64,000 bases of DNA from contig CBDFFP010000002.1 of assembly GCA_965246855.1 (NCBI GenBank), forward strand, positions 558,001 to 622,000. The letters are read 5' to 3'. The position numbers were made by a program, and so were the translations under genes. Below the pieces are notes generated by a model that did not search any database, was not told the origin of the DNA, and worked only from the letters and a program-made list of their open reading frames with translations. Shown in pieces: positions 26,073 to 33,996 of the stretch (the first letter of the stretch is position 1; the number at the start of each line of letters is the position of its first letter). The DNA is from UBA1952 sp965246855. Its GTDB lineage: Bacteria > Bacteroidota > Bacteroidia > Chitinophagales > Chitinophagaceae.

Positions 26073-26103
26073 AAAAAGCAGCGGCTTGTTGTCGCTGCTT
26101 TTT
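26073..26103 (+). terminator. terminator after the HU gene
   Basis: AAAAAGCAGCG at 26073-26083 pairs with CGCTGCTTTTT at 26093-26103. It ends where the promoter of the next gene begins. Confidence 0.8.
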
Positions 26104-26104
26104 C

Positions 26105-26112
26105 TACTTTTG
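26105..26112 (+). promoter_or_regulatory. possible -7 element for the THX gene
   Basis: TACTTTTG matches TAnnTTTG and lies 38 bp before the THX start codon, directly after the HU terminator. The only upstream candidate is TTG at 26086, inside the terminator loop. Confidence 0.55.
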
Positions 26113-26149
26113 CGCTTTCTAAAATTCTTCTTCTAAAACAACATCAATT

Positions 26150-26272
26150 ATGGGTCGTGGCGACAAGCGCACCAAGCGCGGTAAAATCACAATGGGTTCT
26201 TTCGGCAAAATCCGTCCTGCACGGGCCGCTAAAACCAAAACCACAGAAGCAGCAACGGACAAAAAAGCCTAA
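26150..26272 (+). CDS. 30S ribosomal protein THX
   Basis: This 40-residue protein begins MGRGDKRTKRGKITMGSFGK, which is the conserved core of the THX family. THX is a small basic peptide bound near the head of the 30S subunit, known from Thermus and present in many Bacteroidota. The C-terminal tail (KTKTTEAATDKKA) is an extension of the usual 26 residues. It has a promoter-like TACTTTTG upstream and a strong terminator downstream. Confidence 0.92.
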   Translation: MGRGDKRTKRGKITMGSFGKIRPARAAKTKTTEAATDKKA

Positions 26273-26296
26273 GACGCGCTCCTTCTTTAAATTTCC

Positions 26297-26338
26297 AAAA
26301 AGGAACCGTTCTGCACCAAGCCGGACGGTTCCTTTTTT
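26297..26338 (+). terminator. terminator after the THX gene
   Basis: AAAAAGGAACCGT at 26297-26309 pairs with ACGGTTCCTTTTT at about 26325-26337, ending in a T run. Confidence 0.85.
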
Positions 26339-26416
26339 ATTTCTACGAAAAACCGCAATTTTCCGGGGAAACCCTTTTCTGCGGATTATTTTCGCGCCCG
26401 ATTTTAAACATCCCAC

Positions 26417-27706
26417 ATGCTCTCTGCGCTCCGCAACAAAGAAGAAAAACTCGCCGTCATCGGCCTCGGTTATGTAGGCCTGCCTATCGCGCTGGCCTTT
26501 GCCCGCAAAATGCGGGTGATTGGTTTCGACATCAACGAGAAGCGCGTGAAAATGATGCGCAACCGCATTGACCCAAGCAACGAACTGGAGTCTGGAGCGT
26601 TCGACGGAACGGACATTGAGTTCACAACTTCGCTTGACAAACTGCGCGAAGCACGCTTTTTTATTGTGGCCGTACCCACGCCGGTGGATGTACACAACGT
26701 GCCCGACTTGACGCCGGTTATCAAGGCTTCGGAGACGATTGGAAAAGTGATTAAGAAGGGCGACTGCGTGGTGTTTGAAAGTACGGTGTATCCGGGTTGT
26801 ACGGAGGAGGATTGCCTGCCGGTGATTGAGAAAATCAGCGGCCTGAAAGCAGACGTGGATTTCTCCTATGGCTACTCGCCGGAGCGCATTAATCCGGGCG
26901 ACAAAGTGCACACGCTGGAGAACGTGGTGAAGGTGGTGAGCGGCAACAACCCGGAGATTCTGGAACTGGTGGCCAACGTGTATGAAATGGTGATTGACGC
27001 AGGCGTTCACCGCGCTTCATCCGTGCGCGTGGCCGAAGCAGCGAAGATTATTGAGAACACGCAGCGCGACCTGAACATTGCCCTGATGAACGAGCTGTCT
27101 ATCATTTTTGACCGCATGGGCATCAACACCTACGAGGTGCTGGAAGCGGCGGGCACGAAGTGGAACTTCCTCAAGTTTTTCCCCGGATTGGTAGGTGGCC
27201 ACTGCATTGGCGTGGATCCGTATTACCTTACTTACAAATCGGCAAAGCTGGGCTATGGCAGCCGCGTAATTCTGGCAGGCCGCGTGATTAACGACGAGAT
27301 GGCAGCCTATGTAGCGAAGAAGACGGTGCAGGCGCTGATAAAGAGCGGCGCCAACATGAGCCAGGCGAAAGTGCTGGTGATGGGCGCGACGTTTAAGGAG
27401 AACGTTTCCGACATCCGCAACTCTAAGGTGGCCGACGTGGTGAAGGAACTGAAAAGCTACAGCGTTCATGTGGACGTGGTGGACCCGCACGCCGACAGCG
27501 AGGAACTGCACCACGAATACGGCTTCGGCCTTGCCCCGGAAATCGGCACCGAATACGACGCGGTGATTGTAGCAGTGAACCACGCAGAATATACGGATCT
27601 GGACGACGCGTACTTTGCCTCTATCACCAAGCCCGCCGCGATGATTGCCGACCTGAAAGGCAGCTACCGCAACAAGATTCAAAGCCGGCAATACTGGAGC
27701 CTGTAA
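26417..27706 (+). CDS. nucleotide-sugar dehydrogenase (UDP-GalNAc/GlcNAc 6-dehydrogenase, WbpO/TviB-like)
   Basis: This 429-residue enzyme oxidises C6 of a UDP-N-acetylhexosamine to a uronic acid with two NAD+. The Rossmann motif VIGLGYVGLPIA is at the N-terminus, VAVPTPVD and ESTVYPGCTEEDC follow, the catalytic Cys lies in GLVGGHCIGVDPYYL near residue 261, and the C-terminal domain begins VMGATFKENVSDIRNSK. The sequence is of the WbpO/TviB branch rather than UDP-glucose dehydrogenase. With the WbpP-like epimerase that follows it would make UDP-GalNAcA. It opens the polysaccharide locus. Confidence 0.92.
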   Translation: MLSALRNKEEKLAVIGLGYVGLPIALAFARKMRVIGFDINEKRVKMMRNRIDPSNELESGAFDGTDIEFTTSLDKLREARFFIVAVPTPVDVHNVPDLTPVIKASETIGKVIKKGDCVVFESTVYPGCTEEDCLPVIEKISGLKADVDFSYGYSPERINPGDKVHTLENVVKVVSGNNPEILELVANVYEMVIDAGVHRASSVRVAEAAKIIENTQRDLNIALMNELSIIFDRMGINTYEVLEAAGTKWNFLKFFPGLVGGHCIGVDPYYLTYKSAKLGYGSRVILAGRVINDEMAAYVAKKTVQALIKSGANMSQAKVLVMGATFKENVSDIRNSKVADVVKELKSYSVHVDVVDPHADSEELHHEYGFGLAPEIGTEYDAVIVAVNHAEYTDLDDAYFASITKPAAMIADLKGSYRNKIQSRQYWSL

Positions 27707-27711
27707 CCGAC

Positions 27712-27828
27712 AATGTGAAAATGCGGTAATACAATTTAATGTGGCAATAAGCTACCTGACCAAAAAATATCTGCTGCTTCCCACTGCCGGGTTATTTTCA
27801 TTACCGCATTTTCCAAACTTTTCACATT
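27712..27828. repeat. long-range inverted repeat between two sugar genes
   Basis: AATGTGAAAATGCGGTAAT at 27712-27730 is mirrored by ATTACCGCA (27800-27808) and TTTTCACATT (27819-27828), with ten extra bases in the right arm. It fills most of the gap between the dehydrogenase and epimerase genes. Confidence 0.75.
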
Positions 27829-27843
27829 ACCACATTCTCTTGC

Positions 27844-28824
27844 ATGCACCTTTTCCACAGCGGTTCGCTTTCCCAAAAATCTTTTCTCGTAACTGGCGGC
27901 GCGGGCTTTATCGGCTCTCATATTGTGGCGTATCTGCTCCACCACGGCGCGAAAAAAGTGCGGGTGCTGGACAGTCTGCTGACGGGGTTGCAAAGCAATG
28001 TAGACTTGTTCCGCGACCACCCGGCTTATGAGTTTCTTCTGGGAGACATCCGCAACGCGCAGGACTGCGAAAAAGCCTTGGAAGGCATTGACCATGTGTG
28101 TCATCAGGCCGCGCTCGGCTCCGTTCCGCGCTCGGTGAAAGATCCGGTGACAAGCAATGACGTGAACGTGAGCGGCACGCTGATGGTGTTTGAAAAAGCG
28201 CGGCAAGCAGGCGTGAGATCCCTGGTCTATGCGTCCTCTTCGTCGGTGTATGGCGACGAGCCGAACCTGCCCAAAAAGGAGGAGCGCGTGGGCAATCCGC
28301 TGTCGCCGTATGCCGTGACGAAGAAAACCAACGAGTTGTACGCCGACGTGTTTCACAAGCTGCACGGCATGAAGATTCTGGGCTTCCGCTACTTCAATGT
28401 TTTTGGGCCGCGTCAGGATCCAAACGGGCCTTATGCGGCGGTGATTCCGCTTTTCGTACAGGGTATTCTGGAGAAAACGCCTGTGTATATCAACGGCGAC
28501 GGCGAGCAGAACCGCGACTTTACGTATGTGGACAACGCCGTGCAGGCCAATATCCGGGGAATGCTGACGGACAATGAAGATGCCTACGGCAAAGTGTATA
28601 ACGTGGCAGTGGGCGAGAATTTTACGGTGAATTTCCTTTTTGAAGCCATCCGCGATTTGCTTCAAAAAGACCACCAGCCGACCTACCGCGAGCCGCGCGC
28701 AGGCGACATCCGCGCCTCGCTGGCCGATATTTCGCTGGCGCAAAATCTGCTGGGCTACGCACCGACAGACCGCTTCCTGGACGGGCTGAAGAAGACGGTG
28801 GAGTTTTTTGCGGAGAAACCGTAG
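27844..28824 (+). CDS. UDP-N-acetylglucosamine 4-epimerase (WbpP-like SDR)
   Basis: This 326-residue short-chain dehydrogenase has the NAD-binding GGAGFIGSHI near residue 20, SSSSVYGDEP and the catalytic YAVTK near residue 157, and the substrate-binding segment FNVFGPRQDPNGPYAAVIP. The pattern is close to WbpP-type C4-epimerases that act on UDP-GlcNAc and UDP-GlcNAcA. Paired with the preceding dehydrogenase it gives UDP-GalNAc and UDP-GalNAcA for the exopolysaccharide. The start ATG at 27844 follows the inverted repeat. Confidence 0.9.
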   Translation: MHLFHSGSLSQKSFLVTGGAGFIGSHIVAYLLHHGAKKVRVLDSLLTGLQSNVDLFRDHPAYEFLLGDIRNAQDCEKALEGIDHVCHQAALGSVPRSVKDPVTSNDVNVSGTLMVFEKARQAGVRSLVYASSSSVYGDEPNLPKKEERVGNPLSPYAVTKKTNELYADVFHKLHGMKILGFRYFNVFGPRQDPNGPYAAVIPLFVQGILEKTPVYINGDGEQNRDFTYVDNAVQANIRGMLTDNEDAYGKVYNVAVGENFTVNFLFEAIRDLLQKDHQPTYREPRAGDIRASLADISLAQNLLGYAPTDRFLDGLKKTVEFFAEKP

Positions 28825-28864
28825 GGGCAACCCTACCGCGAATCTCCAGGCCGGAGTAGGCGTG

Positions 28865-28872
28865 TATCTTTG
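28865..28872 (+). promoter_or_regulatory. possible -7 element for the toxin-antitoxin pair
   Basis: TATCTTTG matches TAnnTTTG and lies 18 bp before the antitoxin start codon. No clear TTTG box was found upstream. Confidence 0.5.
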
Positions 28873-28890
28873 AGAGAAATAAAAACACCG

Positions 28891-29136
28891 ATGTACACCA
28901 CCGTAAAAGGCTACTACAAAAATGGACAGGTAACCATTACAGAACCTGCACCGCCAAGCATCCAGATGTCGGAAGTGATGGTAACGTTTTTGAGCGAACC
29001 GCAGGAGTCATCTTCCCCAAAAGGAATTGTACGGGAAGCAGGTTGGCTGAAGAAATGGGGGGAGCAGCACGGCCTCACTTTCGATATACCCGACGATTTT
29101 AACGAGCCGCTGGACGACCTGAAAGACTACATGTAA
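28891..29136 (+). CDS. probable antitoxin of a PIN toxin
   Basis: This 81-residue protein begins MYTTVKGYYKNGQVTITEPA, a beta-rich N-terminus like that of small antitoxins with an AbrB or DUF2281-type fold, and has an acidic C-terminal part (FDIPDDFNEPLDDLKDYM) suited to binding the toxin. The stop codon overlaps the start of the PIN gene (TAATG), typical of a type II toxin-antitoxin pair. The specific family was not recognised with certainty. Confidence 0.7.
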   Translation: MYTTVKGYYKNGQVTITEPAPPSIQMSEVMVTFLSEPQESSSPKGIVREAGWLKKWGEQHGLTFDIPDDFNEPLDDLKDYM

Positions 29137-29535
29137 TGCGCCTGCTTTTAGATACCCAGATGTTCATTTGGCACGCCCTCAAACACACAAGTTTGAAAAC
29201 AGAAACGCGCCTTCTGATGGATGACCCAGCAAACAGCATTTTTCTCTCGCACATTTCGCTGTTTGAAATTGTCATTAAGCAAAAGATTGGCAAGCTGCCG
29301 CAGTTCCAATTGCCCACTGTGCAGATAATAGAACTCGCAGCGTTGCGCTTTACTTTGTTGCCTATTTACATCTGCCCACATCGCGGCCTACGCCCGCATT
29401 CCGCTCTTGCCGGAACATCGCGACCCGTTTGACCGCCTGCTCCTGGCTACTGCCCTGGCGGAGGATATGCCTATTGTCTCTGCCGACGAACATTTTCCCC
29501 TTTATGCGTCGCTCGTGTCGGTCATAAAGGGATAG
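29136..29535 (+). pseudogene. PIN-domain toxin (VapC-like), frameshifted
   Basis: The first frame (MRLLLDTQMFIWHAL, the PIN N-terminus with its first acidic residue, then SHISLFEIVIKQKIGKL) runs normally to about 29370. The expected C-terminal part (LPEHRDPFDRLLLATALAED, then PIVSADEHF) is in the next frame, ending at TAG 29533-29535. One extra base in the CATCTGCCCACA region explains it. As written, the product would lose the last catalytic acidic residues, so the RNase is probably inactive. The antitoxin next to it is intact. Confidence 0.85.
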
Positions 29536-29551
29536 CAGGAGAAAATCGCCC

Positions 29552-29908
29552 CTACTCCTCCCCCTTCCGCAGTTCCGCCGCTTTTTCGCTCAGGATTTTC
29601 AGTTCCTCCACGCTCATCTGCGAGAGGTCGTTCATCAGGTTTCCCAGCCCGTCGTGGTCGGCTTCTTTCAGGGCTTGCAGGGGATAGTCTGCGGCTTCGT
29701 TGCCATTGGGTTTCCACGAAAGCAAGTCGTTGGGCGTGCAGCGCAAGAGGTCGCAGAGCTTTTCCACCACATCAAGCGGCAGGCTGCGGTGCATCCCATT
29801 GAGGAGTTTTTGGGCGGTGCCGGGCGAAATACCGTTGCGCGTCATCCACGAATACGGAACCGGAATGCCGCGCAGGCGACACATGATTTTGACATTGAAG
29901 TAGAGCAT
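29552..29908 (-). CDS. XRE-family transcriptional regulator
   Basis: This 118-residue protein has a Cro/C1-type helix-turn-helix in residues 18-65 (WMTRNGISPGTAQKLLNG, then LDVVEKLCDLLRCTPNDLL). A C-terminal helical tail (SVEELKILSEKAAELRKG) may be a dimerisation segment. It points toward the toxin-antitoxin pair, tail to tail with the PIN gene. It could regulate itself or neighbouring genes; the target is unknown. The first codons (MLYFNVKIMCRL) also allow a later ATG start. Confidence 0.75.
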   Translation of the reverse strand: MLYFNVKIMCRLRGIPVPYSWMTRNGISPGTAQKLLNGMHRSLPLDVVEKLCDLLRCTPNDLLSWKPNGNEAADYPLQALKEADHDGLGNLMNDLSQMSVEELKILSEKAAELRKGEE

Positions 29909-29944
29909 AAAAAGGCGGATTTATTCTCCCCAAAAATAAAGAAG

Positions 29945-30210
29945 CCGACGCGATTTTGTACGAAACCGACGTGTTTTAGTACAAAACCGACATGCGCAGG
30001 CGTTTCCGCGATTACGGGAGCGCCTGCGCCTTGTGTGTTTACCGTTTCGCAGAATTGCGGAACACCTGCACGTTGGTCATTTACCATTTTCCAGATTAGC
30101 GGAACGCTTGCGCGTTGTTCGTTTACCATTTTTCAGATTAGCGGAACACCTGCGCATTGGACATTTACCGTTTTGCAGAATTGCGGAACACCTGCGCGTT
30201 GGCAGCTTGC
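29945..30210. repeat. composite tandem array: 21-bp units then 42-bp units
   Basis: CCGAC-containing units recur at 29945, 29966 and 29987 (21-bp step). From 30015 a different unit of 42 bp (GCGGAACACCTGCGCGTTGG...) recurs at 30015, 30057, 30099, 30141 and 30183. All units are imperfect. The array fills most of the 421-bp gap between the regulator and a glycosyltransferase. Confidence 0.93.
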
Positions 30211-30233
30211 TCTCGTAAAAAGCGCGACCATCC

Positions 30234-30334
30234 GGTAGGGACACGCTGCGCGTATCCGCCGGAAATGCGGGATGTGCGGCATTGGATGCCTCCGGAAACG
30301 TGGGATGTGCGGACACGCGCGGCGTGTCCCTACC
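30234..30334. repeat. inverted repeat with inner direct repeat
   Basis: GGTAGGGACACGC at 30234-30246 is mirrored by GCGTGTCCCTACC at 30322-30334, and the right arm covers the stop codon of the leftward glycosyltransferase. Inside, CCGGAAAYGYGGGATGTGCG occurs at 30259 and 30292. Confidence 0.8.
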
Positions 30335-31520
30335 GCGCCAACAGCCGCCGGTAATACCCGTCCATATCGCCAACAAGACGCTGGTAGGAGAATTTTTGAA
30401 GCACAGATTCGCGGCCTGCAATGCCCATCGTGCGGCGCAGGTTTTCGTCTTCCACCAATTTCAAAACCGCCCCGGAGAAAGCCTCTGCATCCTCCGACGG
30501 AACAATAAAGCCCGCTTTTCCTTCCGCAATAATATCGGCCACGCCGCCCACGTTGGTACACACCACCGGCTTGCCCGCCGCCTGCGCCTCAATCATGGAA
30601 ACGGGCGTGCCTTCGTTGAAGGACGTGAGCACCACGATGTCCGACGCGGCAAACACGCGGTCTACCTCCTTTGACCACGAAATACAAGTGGCCTGCGCGG
30701 GCGTTTTCTGCTGCGGAAAATAGTTGTAGGAAACCCCGGTTTGCCGGAATGCTTCTTCCATTGCCGGGCGGCTGTCGCCATCGCCCACGATGAGGAAGCG
30801 CAGCTTTTTACCGGGCGCGGCGGCGGCTACCTGGGCAGCCATTTTCACGAAGAGCGTGTGGTTTTTCACCGGCACAATGCGGCCCACAATCGTGATAACC
30901 AAATCATCCTCCGCGAAGCCAAATTGCTCCCGGAAAGAGGTGCGTTTCGCTTCTTTCTCCGCCCCGAAAGCGTCTAAATCCAGCCCCAGTGGAATGACCG
31001 TCATTTTCTCTGCCGGGCAGATGCGGTAGGTATCGGCCAGCTCCGCTTTCTGGATGTCGCTGATGGCGATGATGCCGGAGGAGCGGCGCGCGAGGTAACG
31101 TTCCGTCTCTAAGAAGAAGCGCGTTTTGGCCTTGCTGAAATAGGAGTGGAAAACATGGCCGTGGAAGGTGTGGACGATGACCGGAACCTTGCAGGCGTGG
31201 GCCGCGAGGCGACCCAGTGCACCGCTTTTGGCCGCGTGGGTATGCACCACATCGGGCCGGAAATCCTGCATCAGTTTCTTGAGTTTCCCGTACGCTTTCC
31301 GGTCTTCGGAAATGTTGATGGCGCGCTTCATTTCGGGAACCACAACGGGTGTAATGCCGAGGCGCTGGGTCAGGTGGTCGGCGTCCTGCTCGTGGTCGTC
31401 CTTGCCGCCTATTACCAGCATCGTTTCCCAGTCGGGGGCCATGTAGCGGGTGAGGTAAGTGGCGTTAAGGGCCGGGCCGCCGATGATAAGGCGGTTGAGA
31501 ATGCGAAGCACGCGGGGCAT
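30330..31520 (-). CDS. GT4 glycosyltransferase
   Basis: This 396-residue protein is a GT-B retaining glycosyltransferase of family 4. I chose the ATG at 31520 (MPRVLRILNRLIIGGPALNA). The N-terminal domain has VHTHAAKSGALGRLAA, and the C-terminal donor-binding domain has the E-x7-E motif in FNEGTPVSMIEAQAAGKPVV near residue 308. It probably adds one sugar to the lipid-linked repeat unit at the inner membrane. It is transcribed alone, divergent from ugd, and its stop codon falls in an inverted repeat. Confidence 0.9.
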   Translation of the reverse strand: MPRVLRILNRLIIGGPALNATYLTRYMAPDWETMLVIGGKDDHEQDADHLTQRLGITPVVVPEMKRAINISEDRKAYGKLKKLMQDFRPDVVHTHAAKSGALGRLAAHACKVPVIVHTFHGHVFHSYFSKAKTRFFLETERYLARRSSGIIAISDIQKAELADTYRICPAEKMTVIPLGLDLDAFGAEKEAKRTSFREQFGFAEDDLVITIVGRIVPVKNHTLFVKMAAQVAAAAPGKKLRFLIVGDGDSRPAMEEAFRQTGVSYNYFPQQKTPAQATCISWSKEVDRVFAASDIVVLTSFNEGTPVSMIEAQAAGKPVVCTNVGGVADIIAEGKAGFIVPSEDAEAFSGAVLKLVEDENLRRTMGIAGRESVLQKFSYQRLVGDMDGYYRRLLAR

Positions 31521-31570
31521 TGGGAAACAGCGCTTTTGAGAAGAACAGCGACGGGGCTGCAAGCTAATAA

Positions 31571-31597
31571 TTTGTTAGCAGCCTGCGCCTATCTTTG
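31571..31597 (+). promoter_or_regulatory. probable promoter of ugd
   Basis: TTTG at 31571-31574 and TATCTTTG at 31590-31597, 15 bp apart, lie about 38 bp before the ugd start codon. The -7 box is a good match; the spacing is short. Confidence 0.55.
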
Positions 31598-31634
31598 CGT
31601 TCTTCGTTTCTAAAGACCTTTCTTTTTCTTTCTT

Positions 31635-32966
31635 ATGCAGCTTGCGATTATTGGCACCGGATACGTTGGCCTTGTTAGTGGGGTTTGTTTTGCCGAGATG
31701 GGCAACGACGTTGTTTGTGTGGATGTAAACGAGGCGAAAGTGGAGAGCCTTCGGGCCGGAAAATCGCCGATTTACGAGCCGGGCCTCGACCTGCTGCTGG
31801 AGCGCAACATCAAGGAGAAGCGCATCACTTTTACCACGTCTCTGGAGGAAGGGATTCAGGATGCAAAGGTTATTTTCCTGGCCCTGCCTACGCCTCCGGG
31901 GAAAGGCGGCGAAGCCGACCTGCAATACGTGTTGAGCGCGGCGCGCGATTTAAGTAAAATTCTCACTTCCTACACCGTTGTGGTGAACAAAAGCACCGTT
32001 CCGGTGGGCACGGCAGAAAAGGTGGCCGCAGTGTTGGGCGAGACGCTTTCGGCGGAGATGTTTGACGTGGTTTCCAACCCCGAATTTCTGCGCGAAGGCG
32101 TGGCGATTGAAGACTTTCTGAAGCCCGACCGCGTGGTGCTGGGAACGCGCTCGGAGCGTGCGCGCAAGATTATGGAGGAACTCTACACGCCGTTTGTACG
32201 GCAGGGAAATCCCATTCACTTCATGGACGAGCGGTCTTCGGAGATGACCAAATACGCCGCGAATGCGTACCTGGCGATGCGCATTTCCTTTATGAACGAG
32301 ATGGCCAACCTTTGTGAGCGAGCCGGTGCGGATGTGGATTCCGTGCGGATTGGGATGGGTTCGGACAGCCGGATTGGGAAGCGGTTTTTGTTTCCGGGCG
32401 TGGGCTATGGCGGCTCGTGCTTTCCGAAGGACGTGCAGGCGCTGGCGCAAACCGCTGCCGAATACAACTATGATTTCCGCATTGTAAAGACGGTGGTGGA
32501 CGTGAATGCGCGGCAGAAAACCATTCTGGGCGCGAAGCTAAAAAAATACTACGACGGTCAACTCGCCGGAAAAACCTTTGCCGTCTGGGGACTGGCCTTT
32601 AAGCCCGAAACCGACGATATCCGCGAAGCACCAGCACTGGAGTTGATAGCCGAGTTGATAGAAGCGGGCGCGAAAGTGCGCACTTTTGACCCCGAAGCGA
32701 TGGAGAACGTGCGCAGGCAGATGGGCGAAGAAAACATTTATTACGCTACCGACCCGTATGACGCGTTGGAAAACGCAGACGCGCTGGTGATTGTGACCGA
32801 GTGGGCCGAGTTTCGGAACCCGCGTTTTGAGCGCATGGCCGAATTGCTGAAAAGCCGCACCGTTTTTGATGGCCGCAACGTATATGCCCTCTCCAAGATG
32901 GAAGAACTGGGCTTTTACTACGAAAGCATTGGCCGCCCGGTGATTGCGGCTGCCGTGCCTGCCTAA
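31635..32966 (+). CDS. ugd: UDP-glucose 6-dehydrogenase
   Basis: This 443-residue enzyme converts UDP-glucose to UDP-glucuronate with two NAD+. It begins MQLAIIGTGYVGLVSGVCFA (Rossmann), has NKSTVPVGTAEKV, the EFLREG segment, and the catalytic Cys in GVGYGGSCFPKDVQAL near residue 261. The C-terminal domain begins AVWGLAFKPETDDIREAPA. The length and motifs are typical of the UGD branch. With the UXS gene that follows it makes UDP-xylose. Confidence 0.96.
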   Translation: MQLAIIGTGYVGLVSGVCFAEMGNDVVCVDVNEAKVESLRAGKSPIYEPGLDLLLERNIKEKRITFTTSLEEGIQDAKVIFLALPTPPGKGGEADLQYVLSAARDLSKILTSYTVVVNKSTVPVGTAEKVAAVLGETLSAEMFDVVSNPEFLREGVAIEDFLKPDRVVLGTRSERARKIMEELYTPFVRQGNPIHFMDERSSEMTKYAANAYLAMRISFMNEMANLCERAGADVDSVRIGMGSDSRIGKRFLFPGVGYGGSCFPKDVQALAQTAAEYNYDFRIVKTVVDVNARQKTILGAKLKKYYDGQLAGKTFAVWGLAFKPETDDIREAPALELIAELIEAGAKVRTFDPEAMENVRRQMGEENIYYATDPYDALENADALVIVTEWAEFRNPRFERMAELLKSRTVFDGRNVYALSKMEELGFYYESIGRPVIAAAVPA

Positions 32967-33053
32967 GATTTCTTTCTTCAACACTTCTCTTTTTCTCTCC
33001 CGGTTCCTGACCATTAAGTTCTGGTTCCTAGTTCCTGATTTCCCCCAATATTT

Positions 33054-33989
33054 ATGGCTAAAAGAATTCTTATTGTCGGCGCCGCCGGATTTCTTGGTTC
33101 TCATTTGTGCGACCGTTTTTTGGCGGAAGGCTATGAAGTGATTGGAATGGATAATCTCTTGACGGGAAATATCCGCAATATTGAGCATCTTTTTCCGCGC
33201 CCGGATTTTACGTTCTATCATCACGACATCACGAAATTTGTGCATGTGCCGGAGGAGATAGATTATATCCTGCATTTTGCTTCGCCCGCTTCGCCGATAG
33301 ATTACCTGAAAATGCCGATTCAGACCTTGAAAGTGGGCGCTTTGGGAACGCACAATCTGCTGGGACTGGCAAAGGCAAAGGGCGCGCGCATTCTGGTAGC
33401 TTCTACCTCAGAAATCTACGGTGACCCGCTCGTGCATCCACAGACCGAAGAATATTGGGGAAATGTGAATCCGATTGGCCCGCGCGGCGTTTATGATGAG
33501 GCGAAGCGTTATATGGAAGCCATTACGATGGCGTATCATAATTTCCATGGTGTAGAGACGCGCATTATTCGCATCTTCAACACCTATGGGCCGCGGATGC
33601 GACTGGATGATGGCCGCGCGCTGCCCACGTTTGTGAATCAGGCGCTGCACGGGCAGGACATTACGGTTTTTGGCGACGGCTCACAAACACGCTCTTTCTG
33701 CTATGTAGATGATTTAGTGGATGGCATCTATCGTTTGTTGCTCTCCGACTACCATATGCCGGTGAACATTGGCAATCCGGTGGAGATTACGTTGAAGCAG
33801 TTTGCGGAAGAAGTGCTGGCTTTGACGGGCGCGGATGTAAAAATCGTATATCGCCCCTTGCCGCAGGATGATCCGAAGCAACGGCAGCCAAACATCACGA
33901 AGGCAAAAGAGATTCTGGGCTGGCTGCCAAAGGTGGACCGGGCGGAGGGATTGGCGCGGACGCTGGATTATTTTAAGGCCGTAGTGTAG
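33054..33989 (+). CDS. UDP-glucuronate decarboxylase (UDP-xylose synthase)
   Basis: This 311-residue SDR enzyme carries GAAGFLGSHLCDRFLAEGYE at the start, the sequence HFASPASPIDYLKMPIQTL characteristic of UXS, TSEIYGDP, the catalytic YDEAKR near residue 149, and RIFNTYGPRMRLDDGR. It decarboxylates UDP-glucuronate to UDP-xylose. It follows ugd, so the pair gives UDP-xylose for the exopolysaccharide. The short 5' gap contains a repetitive TTCCTGA-rich stretch. Confidence 0.94.
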   Translation: MAKRILIVGAAGFLGSHLCDRFLAEGYEVIGMDNLLTGNIRNIEHLFPRPDFTFYHHDITKFVHVPEEIDYILHFASPASPIDYLKMPIQTLKVGALGTHNLLGLAKAKGARILVASTSEIYGDPLVHPQTEEYWGNVNPIGPRGVYDEAKRYMEAITMAYHNFHGVETRIIRIFNTYGPRMRLDDGRALPTFVNQALHGQDITVFGDGSQTRSFCYVDDLVDGIYRLLLSDYHMPVNIGNPVEITLKQFAEEVLALTGADVKIVYRPLPQDDPKQRQPNITKAKEILGWLPKVDRAEGLARTLDYFKAVV

Positions 33990-33996
33990 AAATCAG

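Noticed and set aside
29654..30238. Rightward frame of 194 codons through the array at 30 kb
   Set aside because: It arises because 42-bp units without stops stay open in frame; the first part is antisense to the XRE regulator.
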